Positions 8,346 through 18,171 are shown, counted from the first letter of the stretch. The stretch is DNA of 64,000 nucleotides from Actinomycetaceae bacterium (GCA_030540715.1 JAUNVQ010000001.1:121189-185188); one strand, 5' to 3'. A program made the numbers and translations. The notes: a model not told the origin generated them from the sequence alone.

Positions 8346-10028
8346 GTGGCTGAATATATTTATCAGATGATTCGCGCTCGTAAGAAAATTGGTGACAAAC
8401 TGATTCTTGACGACGTAACAATGGCTTTTCTACCCGGCGCAAAGATTGGTATGGTTGGCCCCAACGGTGCTGGCAAATCCTCTATTTTGAAGATAATGGC
8501 TGGTTTAGATGAACCCTCCAATGGTGAAGCTCGACTAAGCCCAGGGTTTAGCGTTGGTATCCTTATGCAGGAACCACCCCTTGACGACACGAAAACGGTG
8601 AAACAAAACGTTGAAGAGGGCGTAGGGCCCATGATTGCTAAACTGCAGCGCTTTAATGAAATTAGTGAGCAAATGGCAGACCCAGATGCGGACTATGATA
8701 CGTTGCTAGAAGAAATGGGCCAGCTGCAAACAGATATTGATGCAGCTAATGGTTGGGAAATAGATTCCCAGCTTGAACAGGCAATGGATGCTCTGCGCTG
8801 CCCGCCAGGTGATGCCGATGTATCCGTGCTTTCAGGTGGCGAACGTCGCCGTGTTGCCCTGTGCAAGTTGCTGTTACAGCAGCCAGACCTCTTACTGCTG
8901 GACGAGCCAACTAACCATTTGGATGCGGAATCTATTCAATGGCTGGAAAACCACTTGAAAGACTATCCCGGAGCCGTTATCGCTATTACACACGACCGTT
9001 ACTTCCTTGACCATGTTGCACAGTGGATAGCTGAAGTGGATCGTGGACGCTTGTATCCCTATGAAGGTAACTATTCAACTTATTTGGAAAAGAAACGTGA
9101 CCGCCTGAAAGTTCAAGGCAAAAAAGATGCAAAACTGGCTAAGCGCTTGAAAGAAGAACTTGAATGGGTGCGGACAAATGCTAAAGGCCGTCAAGCAAAA
9201 TCGAAAGCACGTTTGGCGCGTTATGAAGAAATGGCAGCAGAGGCCGAGCGTACACGCAAACTTGATTTTGAAGAAATACAGATTCCGCCCGGTCCTCGTT
9301 TGGGGAGCGTTGTTCTTGAAGCAAAGGACCTGAAAAAGGGCTTCGGCGATCGTGTGTTGATTAACGACCTCAACTTCTCTCTGCCTCCAAACGGTATTGT
9401 CGGTATTGTAGGCCCCAACGGTGTAGGAAAAACAACACTGTTTAAAACAATTGTGGGGCTAGAAGAACTTGACGAAGGTTCACTTAAAATTGGTGAAACC
9501 GTGCTGCTATCCTACGTGGATCAAACGCGTGCAGGTATTGATGCTAAAAAGTCTGTGTGGGAAGTCGTCTCGGATGGGCTTGACTTCTTGACCGTTGGAA
9601 AAGTTGAAATTCCTTCGCGCGCATATGTGTCATCCTTTGGTTTTAAGGGGCCTGACCAGCAAAAACCAGCAGGAGTTCTTTCTGGTGGGGAGCGAAATCG
9701 CTTGAATCTGGCTCTTACCTTGAAGCAGGGAGGCAACGTGTTGCTACTGGATGAGCCTACAAACGACCTAGATGTGGAAACATTGTCATCGTTGGAAAAC
9801 GCTCTCTTACAATTCCCTGGATGTGCCGTTGTCATTACTCACGATCGCTGGTTCCTTGACCGTGTAGCCACCCATATTTTGGCCTGGGAAGGCACCGAAG
9901 AAAACCCTGCTCAATGGTTCTGGTTTGAAGGAAACTTTGAATCATACGAAAAGAATAAAATCGAGCGACTTGGTCCAGATGCGGCGCGACCACACCGGGT
10001 TGTGCATCGTAAACTTACACGTGACTAA
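8346..10028 (+). CDS. ettA: energy-dependent translational throttle protein EttA (ABC-F ATPase)
   Basis: Soluble ABC-F protein of 560 residues that binds the ribosomal E site and gates translation by energy state. Two ATPase cassettes are visible: Walker A GPNGAGKS at 38-45, signature VLSGGERRRVAL near 160, Walker B LLLLDEPTNHLD near 182; then Walker A GPNGVGKT near 355, signature VLSGGERNRLNL near 445 and LLLDEPTNDLD near 465. Between them lies the charged linker (about 245-310) with the KRLKEELEWVR segment typical of EttA. The GTG start at 8346 follows AGGAG by 4 nt. Length and motifs are those of EttA rather than Uup or antibiotic-resistance ABC-F proteins. Confidence 0.96.
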   Translation: MAEYIYQMIRARKKIGDKLILDDVTMAFLPGAKIGMVGPNGAGKSSILKIMAGLDEPSNGEARLSPGFSVGILMQEPPLDDTKTVKQNVEEGVGPMIAKLQRFNEISEQMADPDADYDTLLEEMGQLQTDIDAANGWEIDSQLEQAMDALRCPPGDADVSVLSGGERRRVALCKLLLQQPDLLLLDEPTNHLDAESIQWLENHLKDYPGAVIAITHDRYFLDHVAQWIAEVDRGRLYPYEGNYSTYLEKKRDRLKVQGKKDAKLAKRLKEELEWVRTNAKGRQAKSKARLARYEEMAAEAERTRKLDFEEIQIPPGPRLGSVVLEAKDLKKGFGDRVLINDLNFSLPPNGIVGIVGPNGVGKTTLFKTIVGLEELDEGSLKIGETVLLSYVDQTRAGIDAKKSVWEVVSDGLDFLTVGKVEIPSRAYVSSFGFKGPDQQKPAGVLSGGERNRLNLALTLKQGGNVLLLDEPTNDLDVETLSSLENALLQFPGCAVVITHDRWFLDRVATHILAWEGTEENPAQWFWFEGNFESYEKNKIERLGPDAARPHRVVHRKLTRD

Positions 10029-10146
10029 ACGCGTAGGTTCACCGACAGCAGGGGTGTGACCTTCACAAGAGACGAAGACTGTGGAGAACTAATATTTTGG
10101 GGCCTGCCCTCCTTTTTCTCTTTAGTGGGGGAGTACTACGCGTGTG

Positions 10147-10199
10147 AAAGACGAGCATAGTTGATAGAGATACTTGTCAGCGGTGCTCGTCTTTCTTTA
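10147..10199 (+). terminator. intrinsic terminator of ettA
   Basis: AAAGACGAGCA (10147-10157) and TGCTCGTCTTT (10184-10194) form an 11-bp perfect stem with a 26-nt loop followed by CTTT, between the convergent ettA and tesB genes. Confidence 0.6.
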
Positions 10200-10239
10200 C
10201 ACCAAGCAGGGGAGACAACAAGGATACTACGTATGGACC

Positions 10240-11202
10240 TTAATCCTTGGCGTGGGAAACGTGAGCTTTGTTTACCTGTTCTTCAGAATAAAAGGACCAT
10301 GATTTTGTCCCATCAGGAATACGTAAACGTACCATACCTTCTTGAGCGACAGTTGCGATGAGCTGGCCCTCACGTGAATAGATTGATGTGTGAGCCATCC
10401 CACGCCCGCCGCAGGCTGAGGGGGAACGCTGTACAAAAAGCATCCAATCATTGACATCGACAGGCCTGTGAAACCACATCGCATGGTCAAGCGTGGCTAT
10501 AGCAAGCTGGGCGTTACGCCATGAAATCTTGTGGGCTCGAAGAACTGGTTCCAGCATAAACTGGTCGCTCACATAGGCTAAAAATGCTTGATGGACCTGC
10601 TGTGGAGTTCCCTTCGGTAGTTGGTGACGTGACTGCAGCCATAGCAGCTGCGTATTGTCTGCAACCTCCGGATCGCCTAAATAGAGATTTCCGTTAATGT
10701 GACGTGCCCGAAAAGCTACCGTTTTTCCAAGAAATTTTGCAACGGGATTATCCAGATGGCGGAAAATCTCTAAAGCATCTGGAACATCCTCGGGAGGGGG
10801 AACCTCAGGAGGTGTGTCCATATGTTCAAGACCTTTCTGGGCTTCCTGGAAAGAAAGCATCATCTGAAAAATAGGCCGATCATTTTGGATAGCTTGAACT
10901 CGCCGCGTAGAAAATGAGCGACCATCACGAACACGCTCAACCTCGAATTCTAGAGGTTTCCCGGCATTACCAGCCCGAATAAAATAGGCGTGAAGTGAAT
11001 GGACAAGCCGCTGTGAATCTATTGTTGCGTAGGCAGCCATCAGAGATTGCCCAAGAACTTGCCCACCATAGACTGTTTCTCGAAACTGGGGAAGCGAATC
11101 AGCTTCAAAAATATTGTGGCCGCGTGAGCGTAACTGTAGGATCCTCATCACTGAAGCGGTGGGTTCTTCATGGATTTGAGGTACTGAAATAGCTGCAGTC
11201 AT
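10240..11202 (-). CDS. tesB: acyl-CoA thioesterase II
   Basis: Double hot-dog thioesterase of 320 residues that hydrolyses medium- and long-chain acyl-CoA in the cytosol. Recognisable blocks are FRETVYGGQVLGQSL near the N-terminus, LVHSLHAYFIRAG, the GRSFSTRRVQAIQ strand, and in the second domain the ATLDHAMWFHRP and GMAHTSIYSREGQLIATVAQEG segments that carry the catalytic Asp/Thr/Gln set of TesB. Start ATG at 11200-11202. It is convergent with ettA and divergent from the PTS gene at 11359. Nothing unusual. Confidence 0.93.
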   Translation of the reverse strand: MTAAISVPQIHEEPTASVMRILQLRSRGHNIFEADSLPQFRETVYGGQVLGQSLMAAYATIDSQRLVHSLHAYFIRAGNAGKPLEFEVERVRDGRSFSTRRVQAIQNDRPIFQMMLSFQEAQKGLEHMDTPPEVPPPEDVPDALEIFRHLDNPVAKFLGKTVAFRARHINGNLYLGDPEVADNTQLLWLQSRHQLPKGTPQQVHQAFLAYVSDQFMLEPVLRAHKISWRNAQLAIATLDHAMWFHRPVDVNDWMLFVQRSPSACGGRGMAHTSIYSREGQLIATVAQEGMVRLRIPDGTKSWSFYSEEQVNKAHVSHAKD

Positions 11203-11358
11203 ACCCTCTATTCAAACATACTTATACATAGCTTGAGCGAGACTTTCCAGAAAGAAGAATATCGTTATACCTCTACTTGTGATTGAAGTCATAGATTGCT
11301 AAAGTTGTGTCAGGTTGCACACTATGAGTTTTGTATCCCCGTCATGAAAGGAGCCACT

Positions 11359-11616
11359 GTGAACAAAATTGAGGCTGGTGCCGTAGAGGTCGCGGTTGGC
11401 GGGGTGAATAATATTGTTGAGATCACTCCCTGTATATCACGAGTACGTATTGTCCTGGGTGATGCCTCTTTGGCGGATCGCGGGCTGCTAAAAGAACTTG
11501 GCGCATTGGGCGTTGTAGTTCATGCAAATATTGTTCAAATTGTGGTAGGTCCAGAAGCCGATATTTTAGCCGATGAACTGAGCGCACTGATGAAGAAAAA
11601 GAAACAGGCGCGATAG
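11359..11616 (+). CDS. PTS glucose/sucrose-type EIIB protein
   Basis: An 85-residue stand-alone EIIB domain. The GGVNNIVEITPCISRVRI segment contains the phospho-accepting cysteine in the family context (GGxxNI...C-x-x-R-x-R), and VVHANIVQIVVGPEAD is the usual second half. EIIB passes phosphate from EIIA to the sugar bound by EIIC. The start is the GTG at 11359, five bases behind AGGAG; earlier ATG codons in frame lack such a site. It lies 60 bp before malQ and probably shares its transcript. No EIIC gene is in the window, so the sugar and membrane partner are unknown. A second EIIB lies 3 kb away on the other strand. Confidence 0.85.
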   Translation: MNKIEAGAVEVAVGGVNNIVEITPCISRVRIVLGDASLADRGLLKELGALGVVVHANIVQIVVGPEADILADELSALMKKKKQAR

Positions 11617-11676
11617 GCTTGGAATGGTATTAAGCTAAAAGAAGATAGATTGCAAGACACCTTGAAAGGGATATAC

Positions 11677-14004
11677 GTGGATACTGGGGAGCTTGAGACG
11701 ATAGCCGCACATCTTAACCGTGACCTATTGGAACAACTTGCTGAAGTATGCGGAGTCGCCACATCATTTTGGAGTTATACTGGCATCAAAACAACCACAC
11801 CCACCGTGACGCTTTTACGTATTTTGCAATCTTTAGGGTCACATGTAACATGTGATGACGATATTCGCCACGCTATCCAAGAAGTACACTTGCGTAAGTG
11901 GCGCCGTGTTTTACCGCCATGTATTGTGATGCGAAACAGCAGTGACTACTATGTTCATGTCCATATTCCCCACGGGTCATCGGTTGAGCTTCATATTGAG
12001 TGTGAGGATGGAAGCTGCCACCCCTGCACCCAGGTAGAAGATTTTACTGATCCACGCTATGTTGACGGTGTCCTTCTTGGGCAGGCTACATTTCGTATCC
12101 CAGATCACCTTCCCATAGGCTGGCATCAGCTACATGCATCTGGTGATCAGTGTGGTACTCACTCAGTGCCTGTAGCTGTGAGCCCAGAAAAACTTGAGGT
12201 TCCCCCACTTCGTAATGATCGTGCCTGGGGTGTGATGGCACAGCTGTATTCTGTGCGCTCTATTGGTTCATGGGGAAATGGGGATGCTGCTGATTTAGCC
12301 GATTTGGGGGTACTGTGCGCCGATAATGGGGCAGATTTCTTGTTGATTAACCCAGTTCACGCAGATTATTCAAGCGCCCCACTCAATCCCTCACCCTATT
12401 TGCCGACATCACGGACACTGGTGAACCCACTGTATATTCGCCCAGAACGGATCCCTGAATCGTTTTTACTGTCGCAACGCCAACGTAAAACAATCGAAAA
12501 GCTCTCAGAAGAATCACAGCCGGACACCCATGAGCTTATTGATCGTGATAGGTCATGGACAAAGAAAAAGGCAGCACTGGAGCTCATTTATGCTTTGCCC
12601 AGAAGCTACGCACGGCAAAAGACCTATGAAAAGTATGCGTCAGCACAACAAGTGCAACGTTTTGCGTTATGGTCAGCACTGGTGGAAAAATATGGGGCAC
12701 CGCTTCCGAAGCATCTTACTACATTTGCCTCGGAGGGGGTAGCTGGTGAAGCTGAAACACTCAAAGAGAGAATTGGCTTTTTTACCTGGCTTCAATGGGT
12801 GGCATCTGAACAGCTTTCTGAGGCGCAAGATATGTGCATCAAAGCGGGTATGCGTATCGGTGTGATGCACGATTTAGCCGTAGGAGTTGATCCTTACGGA
12901 GCCGATCCGTGGATGTATCCCGAGCTTTATGCTGAAGACATGACGGTAGGAGCTCCCGCAGATATGTACAACCAGTTGGGGCAAAACTGGTCGCAACCAC
13001 CGTGGCGTCCCGATGCATTGGAAGAAAGTGCGTACGCTCCGCTTCGTGCTATCGTTCAGCGACTGGCACGCATGGGTGGGGCGCTACGTATCGATCATAT
13101 TATGGGGCTGTTTCGTCTGTGGTGGATTCCTCAGGGCGTACTACCAGCTGAAGGTACCTATGTGCGTTACAACTATGAGGCAATGGTTGGGATACTTTTG
13201 TTGGAGGCATGGCGTGCAGGGGTAATGGTTATTGGTGAAGACCTTGGCACAGTTGAACCAGGGGTTCGCGAATACCTTCAACAACGCGGTATTTTTGGTA
13301 CTGGCGTATTTTGGTTTGAACAACATAATAATCACTTCATTGCTCCTGAAAACTATCGGCAAACCCAGTTGGCAACAGTTACAACTCACGATCTTCCACC
13401 TACGGCGGGTTACCTTCAAGATGTGCATGTGAGCGTACGTCAAGCTCTGGGGCTTCTTGAAACTACCTACGACCAAGCGCGGGAACAGTCACGAGCCGAG
13501 CGCATTAAAATGCTGACTACTCTTTGCCAACGTGGCCTGATAGGCGAGGACGTTGCCAACAAACTCTACGATATGAACAAGACAACGATTTCCACGAGCC
13601 CCCATGCTAGTCCAACGCCGACGCCTTGTACAGCTGAGGTCATGGTGGCGAAAAAATCTTTGCAGGCATGTTCATCTGCGCGTGGCACTAACCGTATTGA
13701 CGCATCACAGCTGGCAATGTTTACCCAAACACCACCTGAAATGCAAAAACTGATATGGCAGGTTATCCGTGCACTTCACCAGTATGTTGCAAGCACACCA
13801 GCAACGCTCGTAGCAATGTCTTTAACGGATGCGGTGATGGAAAATCGCGCACAAAATCAGCCTGGAACTGACCGTGAATACCCTAACTGGTGTGTGCCCT
13901 TGGGTAATGCACAAGGCCATAATGTTTTGGTGGAAGAACTGGTGGGGCATCAAGGATTTTTAGAGCTATGTGAACTCATGGAACGTATTGTCCACCCCAG
14001 ATAA
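11677..14004 (+). CDS. malQ: 4-alpha-glucanotransferase (amylomaltase)
   Basis: GH77 enzyme of about 775 residues that transfers glucan segments between maltodextrins, releasing glucose, in the cytosol. Seen: WGVMAQLYSVRSIGSWGNGD, the family's substrate-entry signature; RIDHIMGLFRLWW with the nucleophilic Asp; VIGEDLGTVEPGV with the acid/base Glu; and TTHDLPPTAGYL with the third acidic residue. An N-terminal extension (about 1-190) precedes the catalytic domain, as in most actinobacterial MalQ. I choose GTG 11677 with AAAGGGA 5 nt upstream over the TTG at 11650. Adjacent PTS genes suggest a role in processing imported alpha-glucosides or recycling maltodextrin. Confidence 0.93.
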   Translation: MDTGELETIAAHLNRDLLEQLAEVCGVATSFWSYTGIKTTTPTVTLLRILQSLGSHVTCDDDIRHAIQEVHLRKWRRVLPPCIVMRNSSDYYVHVHIPHGSSVELHIECEDGSCHPCTQVEDFTDPRYVDGVLLGQATFRIPDHLPIGWHQLHASGDQCGTHSVPVAVSPEKLEVPPLRNDRAWGVMAQLYSVRSIGSWGNGDAADLADLGVLCADNGADFLLINPVHADYSSAPLNPSPYLPTSRTLVNPLYIRPERIPESFLLSQRQRKTIEKLSEESQPDTHELIDRDRSWTKKKAALELIYALPRSYARQKTYEKYASAQQVQRFALWSALVEKYGAPLPKHLTTFASEGVAGEAETLKERIGFFTWLQWVASEQLSEAQDMCIKAGMRIGVMHDLAVGVDPYGADPWMYPELYAEDMTVGAPADMYNQLGQNWSQPPWRPDALEESAYAPLRAIVQRLARMGGALRIDHIMGLFRLWWIPQGVLPAEGTYVRYNYEAMVGILLLEAWRAGVMVIGEDLGTVEPGVREYLQQRGIFGTGVFWFEQHNNHFIAPENYRQTQLATVTTHDLPPTAGYLQDVHVSVRQALGLLETTYDQAREQSRAERIKMLTTLCQRGLIGEDVANKLYDMNKTTISTSPHASPTPTPCTAEVMVAKKSLQACSSARGTNRIDASQLAMFTQTPPEMQKLIWQVIRALHQYVASTPATLVAMSLTDAVMENRAQNQPGTDREYPNWCVPLGNAQGHNVLVEELVGHQGFLELCELMERIVHPR

Positions 14005-14147
14005 CAAGGGTTCATCGACTATTTTACATGTGAAGACATATGTAAAAGCTGACACATAGTTTCGCTACCGTATGTGTGCCTTATCGGGGCTATTATCGGG
14101 TTCCGTAGGTTTACGTCCCAGGTTATCGTGTGTGCGTAGGTGAGTGT

Positions 14148-14624
14148 CTAGCTGATACATACATGAAAAAGCTCATCACCTTGGTGAGTCTGATCGCCGG
14201 GAAAAAGCCGATAGCTAATCTTTTGAGGCGGACATTCTAAAGCAGCAACAATGACTGTGGCATCCATCCCTACATCAAGTAGTTTTTGTGGTGCCCACTG
14301 CAACACGGGTTTATCGGAGGAAATCTTATCGCCCTGTGTTAAAGAATTCGTAAAAGCTTGTACTGATTGACGAAAAGTGTCGATCCCTAAATGGACTAGA
14401 ATTAAAATCCCTGTTTGAGCTTGAACAATAAAAGCGTGTGGCAATACCTTCATCACGGTACCAGCCACGGGGGAATACACATCTTGAAACGTTGATGCGC
14501 AGTCTGACATATTGGGAACAATAGCGATTCCAGGCCCCATCATGCCCTGTGCAAAAACAGGATCGGAAACAGTAGAAAGATCCGCTATTAATCCGTTAAT
14601 TGGTGAGGTAACAGCGATACTCAC
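14148..14624 (-). CDS. PTS glucose-type EIIA protein
   Basis: A 158-residue Crr-like EIIA. It carries both conserved histidines: one in VLPHAFIVQ (structural/phosphotransfer partner) and the active-site histidine in LILVHLGIDT, the HxGIDT motif. It accepts phosphate from HPr and hands it to EIIB. It starts with GTG and overlaps the stop of the upstream EIIB gene by 4 nt (GTGA), so the two are translationally coupled. A separate EIIA/EIIB pair without EIIC nearby implies an EIIC encoded elsewhere. EIIA of this class may also regulate other transporters, but nothing here shows that directly. Confidence 0.9.
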   Translation of the reverse strand: MSIAVTSPINGLIADLSTVSDPVFAQGMMGPGIAIVPNMSDCASTFQDVYSPVAGTVMKVLPHAFIVQAQTGILILVHLGIDTFRQSVQAFTNSLTQGDKISSDKPVLQWAPQKLLDVGMDATVIVAALECPPQKISYRLFPGDQTHQGDELFHVCIS

Positions 14625-14851
14625 AAAAGCGCTCTAAGATCGTCGCTCACGGTATCGGCTGTGGGGCCAATAACAACTTGAATAATCCGGCTGGTCTTGA
14701 TGACATCAAAGGCTCCCGCCGATTTTAACTGCTCATCATCAACTAAAGCTTCATCAACAACCTCAACGCGTAAACGGGTAATGCACGATTCAAGTTCAGA
14801 GATGTTGTTTGCTCCGCCTAAACCGGCGATGAGCTGTTCTGCCTGACTCAT
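14621..14851 (-). CDS. PTS glucose/sucrose-type EIIB protein, second copy
   Basis: A 76-residue EIIB with the LGGANNISELESCITRLRVEV segment region (phospho-cysteine in ESCITR) and the SRIIQVVIGPTAD second half. The start is the ATG at 14849-14851, with AAGGAG about 7 nt upstream; the longer reading to 14875 begins upstream of that ribosome site. It overlaps the EIIA gene by 4 nt. It is a diverged paralog of the EIIB at 11359; the two flank malQ on opposite strands. Confidence 0.87.
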   Translation of the reverse strand: MSQAEQLIAGLGGANNISELESCITRLRVEVVDEALVDDEQLKSAGAFDVIKTSRIIQVVIGPTADTVSDDLRALL

Positions 14852-15326
14852 CAAAAGCTCCTTACACACTGGCATTGAAAGGGATAATTGGCGCCCGCGC
14901 GAACACCTCTACCCCCTTGTAGTATAGATGTCTTGTGGGATAAATGGAATAGGTTGTGACGTCCCGGAATCAGATGTCGTAAAAGGCGTTACCATGTAGT
15001 AGATGCCAGCGCTATCCCAAAAATATGTGAAATACTGCTTGACTCAATCTTTCAGCACTAACAGGGGTGAGCCTGCATCTATTGGCACGATGTGTCACAT
15101 AGGTTCAGTAGCCTCGTCGTAGACATTCTCAATACCTTTGCTCCGCAAAGATAGTTACCTTTTGTCATCCAAGTTGGTACGCATAGTAGTGCAATAAAGT
15201 GTTGTAAAATCAGAGACAAAATAGAAACCGATACCACATATCGGTAAAGCAACCTAGTGCATGCAAAAGCCGCCAAAGGAAGCTTTTGCCGTGCAGCGAG
15301 TGCCTGACATGATGAAAGGAATGGTC
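14852..15326. other. divergent intergenic region (PTS / amidohydrolase)
   Basis: About 475 bp between the divergent EIIB and amidohydrolase genes. A minus-strand TATACT near 14919-14924 could be the -10 for the PTS pair, with only a weak -35. I see no strong palindrome, riboswitch or coding frame. Confidence 0.4.
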
Positions 15327-16592
15327 ATGGGGATCGCCACACTTGAGGATATCCGTAGACAGTGTCATAACATCAGCGATGAACTTATCGCTTTACGTCA
15401 CGAACTTCACCAGATTCCCGAACCTCAGCTTTATCTTCCACTTACCGCTAAACGTATCGAAAAAGAAATCAATGCCCTAGGGCTAGAACTTACGCGCTGT
15501 CAAACAGTTACTGGTATGTGTGCGGTGCTGCGCGGCAAAGCCGCCCACCCAGATATTCACCACCGTCCCATAGTCCTATTGCGTGCAGACATGGATGCCT
15601 TGCCAGTGGTTGAAGAAACTGGCCTAGAATGGGCTTCGACGAATGGAAATATGCACGGGTGTGGCCATGATGTCCATATGGCTGGTTTGGTTGGAGCCAT
15701 GCGCGTGCTTTATGCCCACCGCGAAGAGCTTAAAGGGGATGTTGTCTTCTTTTTTCAGTCTGGCGAAGAAGGCTGGAACGGCGCGCAATATATGATCGAT
15801 GAAGGCATGTTGAAAGTGGCAGGCCGTATGCCGGACCATGCTTACGGTGTTCACGTGTGGTCCGCACGCTATCCCGCAGGTTTTATTGGCACGCGAAAGG
15901 GTGCAATGATGGCGTCTTCTGACACACTCAAGATAACGATAGTTGGGCGTGGGGGCCACGGGTCAGCTCCCCACGAAGTTGCAGATCCTGTACCGGTATT
16001 GGCTGAACTGATTCTAGCTATTCAGGTGATGATTACGCGTGAATTCGATATTTTTGACCCTGTTGTTGCAACATGTGGCCATATTCATGCGGGTAAAGTG
16101 GGTAATGTGATTCCTGATGAAGCTCATGCAGAATATACTTTGCGTGCATTTAGCCCACAGGCACGAACAACACTGCACTCACGTATAAGTGAGCTAGCTG
16201 AAGGCTTGGCACGTTCACGAGGTATGGAAGCACGTATCGAATTCATCCCTCTTTACCCTGTCACTGTTAATGATGGTGCGGAAGTCGATTTCGTTCAAGA
16301 AATCGTTGAGGCTACTTTGCCGGGGCGCTGGGCAGAACAGGAAACTCCAATGGCAGCAGCAGAAGATTTTGCTAAGATTCTTGAACATATACCGGGGTGT
16401 TTTGTCGGAATTTCTGCCGTTGAACAAGGCGAGGATCATCGTCATCTATCATTTAACCATTCTTCTCGGGCACATTTTTCCGATAGTGTTATTGCCGATT
16501 GTTCAACGGTCTTAGCTGCCGCTGCGTATCAACGTTTGACCTCGCCCTCACTAAACGAAAGCCATCCTGGTAAAGTTTTAACGCAAAGTTGA
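15327..16592 (+). CDS. M20D-family amidohydrolase
   Basis: Predicted metal-dependent amidohydrolase of 421 residues (family of N-acyl-amino-acid, hippurate and IAA-amino-acid hydrolases). Seen: LRADMDALPV (first metal-site region) and the family motif NMHGCGHDVHMA with metal-binding Cys/His, then FFFQSGEEGWNGAQYMI with the catalytic Glu, a GRGGHGSAPHEVADP lid segment and TPMAAAEDFAKIL near the C-terminus. I choose ATG 15327, six bases behind AAAGGA. It is 58 bp upstream of an MHS-family transporter on the same strand, which suggests uptake and hydrolysis of an N-acylated or amide-linked compound. The substrate is not inferable. Confidence 0.9.
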   Translation: MGIATLEDIRRQCHNISDELIALRHELHQIPEPQLYLPLTAKRIEKEINALGLELTRCQTVTGMCAVLRGKAAHPDIHHRPIVLLRADMDALPVVEETGLEWASTNGNMHGCGHDVHMAGLVGAMRVLYAHREELKGDVVFFFQSGEEGWNGAQYMIDEGMLKVAGRMPDHAYGVHVWSARYPAGFIGTRKGAMMASSDTLKITIVGRGGHGSAPHEVADPVPVLAELILAIQVMITREFDIFDPVVATCGHIHAGKVGNVIPDEAHAEYTLRAFSPQARTTLHSRISELAEGLARSRGMEARIEFIPLYPVTVNDGAEVDFVQEIVEATLPGRWAEQETPMAAAEDFAKILEHIPGCFVGISAVEQGEDHRHLSFNHSSRAHFSDSVIADCSTVLAAAAYQRLTSPSLNESHPGKVLTQS

Positions 16593-16650
16593 AGATAGAA
16601 AACGTCAACTTTTCCACCCGTACGCGATGACATGAAAGGTAAGGCGTTAT

Positions 16651-17955
16651 ATGAGTGCGACGAAAACTGATGTCACACATCAACAAAAAACTTCCACCAC
16701 ATTATTGGGGACTGGCGTTGGCAATGCTTTAGAATGGTTTGACTGGACGATCTATGCCACCTTTGCCGTCTATATTTCTCAACAGCTTTTTGATGATAGC
16801 CACCCAGCATCAGCATTTTTACTTACCATGGCCGTTTTTGCCGTTGGTTTTATTGCCCGACCTTTTGGAGGATTCCTTTTTGGGTGGTTAGCTGATCGCA
16901 TCGGACGCAAACAGTCGCTCACTACTGCAGTAATGTTTGCGTCAGCAGGTTCGTTGATGATTGCCGTGTGTCCACCCTATGCCTCCTTCGGGGTGCTTGC
17001 CTCTGCATTTTTGTTGCTTGCGCGCCTTATCCAGGGGCTAGCCCACGGGGGTGAACTTCCTTCAGCTCAAACATATTTAGCTGAACAGGCACCACGTAAA
17101 AAACGAGGACTATGGGCCTCAACGATTTACATTACGGGCACCATCGGTATCGTTGCTGGTATTTCTTTAGGATTGGCACTTAATCAAGCTCTCAACGTCG
17201 AACAAATGGAGACATGGGGATGGCGTATCCCCTTTTTATTGGGCGGTATTTTTGGCCTCTTTGCCCTGTGGATGCGCTCACGTATGGATGAATCAGAAAT
17301 CTTTGAAGAAGAACACGACCAGATTGTGGCTATCAAAGAAAATGTCGTGATCTCGGTTGCACGTAATTGGCGCACCGCATTGCAGGTTATTGGTATGACA
17401 TCCGGATTAACTGTAGCCTACTATGTGTGGGCTGTGGTAATGCCCTCTGCTGCCCAAAATTCTTTTGGCTATAGCGCTAATGAATCGTTTGTTGCCACCA
17501 TTATTGCCAACCTTGTTTTCATTATTGCACTACCACTGTGGGGATGGGCTTCTGACTATATTGGACGCAAACCTACAATGCTTATTTCTTTAATCGGTAA
17601 TGCTGTGATGTATCTGCCACTGTTTTGGTGGATGGAACAAAGTAAGTCGATTATGGTGTTGATTATCGCAGTATCTATTCAGTTGGTGCTGTTAGCAGCC
17701 TTCCTGGGGCACGCACCTGCAACCTACGCCGAGATGTTTACCACCGACCAGCGTGCCTCTGGCTTTGGTATTCCCTACGCTATTGCTATTGCGTGTTTTG
17801 GCGGTACTGCTGGATATATTATGGCGTGGATGAATAACAACACACACTTTGCGCTCTATTCCATAGTGTTGCTATGTATCTCTGCTGCTACGGTCTTGAC
17901 ACTTCCCGAAACGAAAGGAAAATATCTTGACCATGATGTTGCTGAAGAAAGCTAA
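16651..17955 (+). CDS. MFS transporter, metabolite:H+ symporter (MHS) type
   Basis: A 434-residue 12-helix permease. Characteristic MHS features are GNALEWFDWTIYATFAVY in helix 1, AVGFIARPFGGFLFGWLADRIGRK in the helix 2-3 loop, and LIQGLAHGGELPSAQTYL in helix 4; the family imports shikimate, proline/betaine, alpha-ketoglutarate and similar compounds with protons. The loop DYIGRKP repeats the MFS A-motif in the second half. Start ATG 16651 with AGGTAAGG upstream. It follows the amidohydrolase and ends at a strong terminator, so the two form a short operon. Confidence 0.88.
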   Translation: MSATKTDVTHQQKTSTTLLGTGVGNALEWFDWTIYATFAVYISQQLFDDSHPASAFLLTMAVFAVGFIARPFGGFLFGWLADRIGRKQSLTTAVMFASAGSLMIAVCPPYASFGVLASAFLLLARLIQGLAHGGELPSAQTYLAEQAPRKKRGLWASTIYITGTIGIVAGISLGLALNQALNVEQMETWGWRIPFLLGGIFGLFALWMRSRMDESEIFEEEHDQIVAIKENVVISVARNWRTALQVIGMTSGLTVAYYVWAVVMPSAAQNSFGYSANESFVATIIANLVFIIALPLWGWASDYIGRKPTMLISLIGNAVMYLPLFWWMEQSKSIMVLIIAVSIQLVLLAAFLGHAPATYAEMFTTDQRASGFGIPYAIAIACFGGTAGYIMAWMNNNTHFALYSIVLLCISAATVLTLPETKGKYLDHDVAEES

Positions 17956-18003
17956 TACAAATACCGTTTCCTTTTCACATGCGACCAAGCCACTGGAGCA
18001 CTA

Positions 18004-18031
18004 ACTGCCGTACAGTTTTATCAACGGCAGT
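18004..18031. repeat. small inverted repeat
   Basis: ACTGCCGT (18004-18011) and ACGGCAGT (18024-18031) form an 8-bp stem with a 12-nt loop just upstream of the main terminator; no T-tract. Confidence 0.6.
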
Positions 18032-18045
18032 CATATTCGCTTAAT

Positions 18046-18088
18046 AATAGGTGCCCCTGCTCTTGTGAAAGCAGGGGCACCTATTTAT
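18046..18088. terminator. strong bidirectional terminator
   Basis: AATAGGTGCCCCTGCT (18046-18061) pairs perfectly over 16 bp with 18070-18085 around an 8-nt loop. TTATT-like tails occur on both sides, and it lies between the convergent MFS gene and pepN. Confidence 0.88.
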
Positions 18089-18171
18089 TGATAGAAGTCC
18101 ACACAATCTACCAGCACGTCATAGAAGTACGTCAACTGTGGTGTCGATGCCCTACGACGCAGCGGAGCCGT

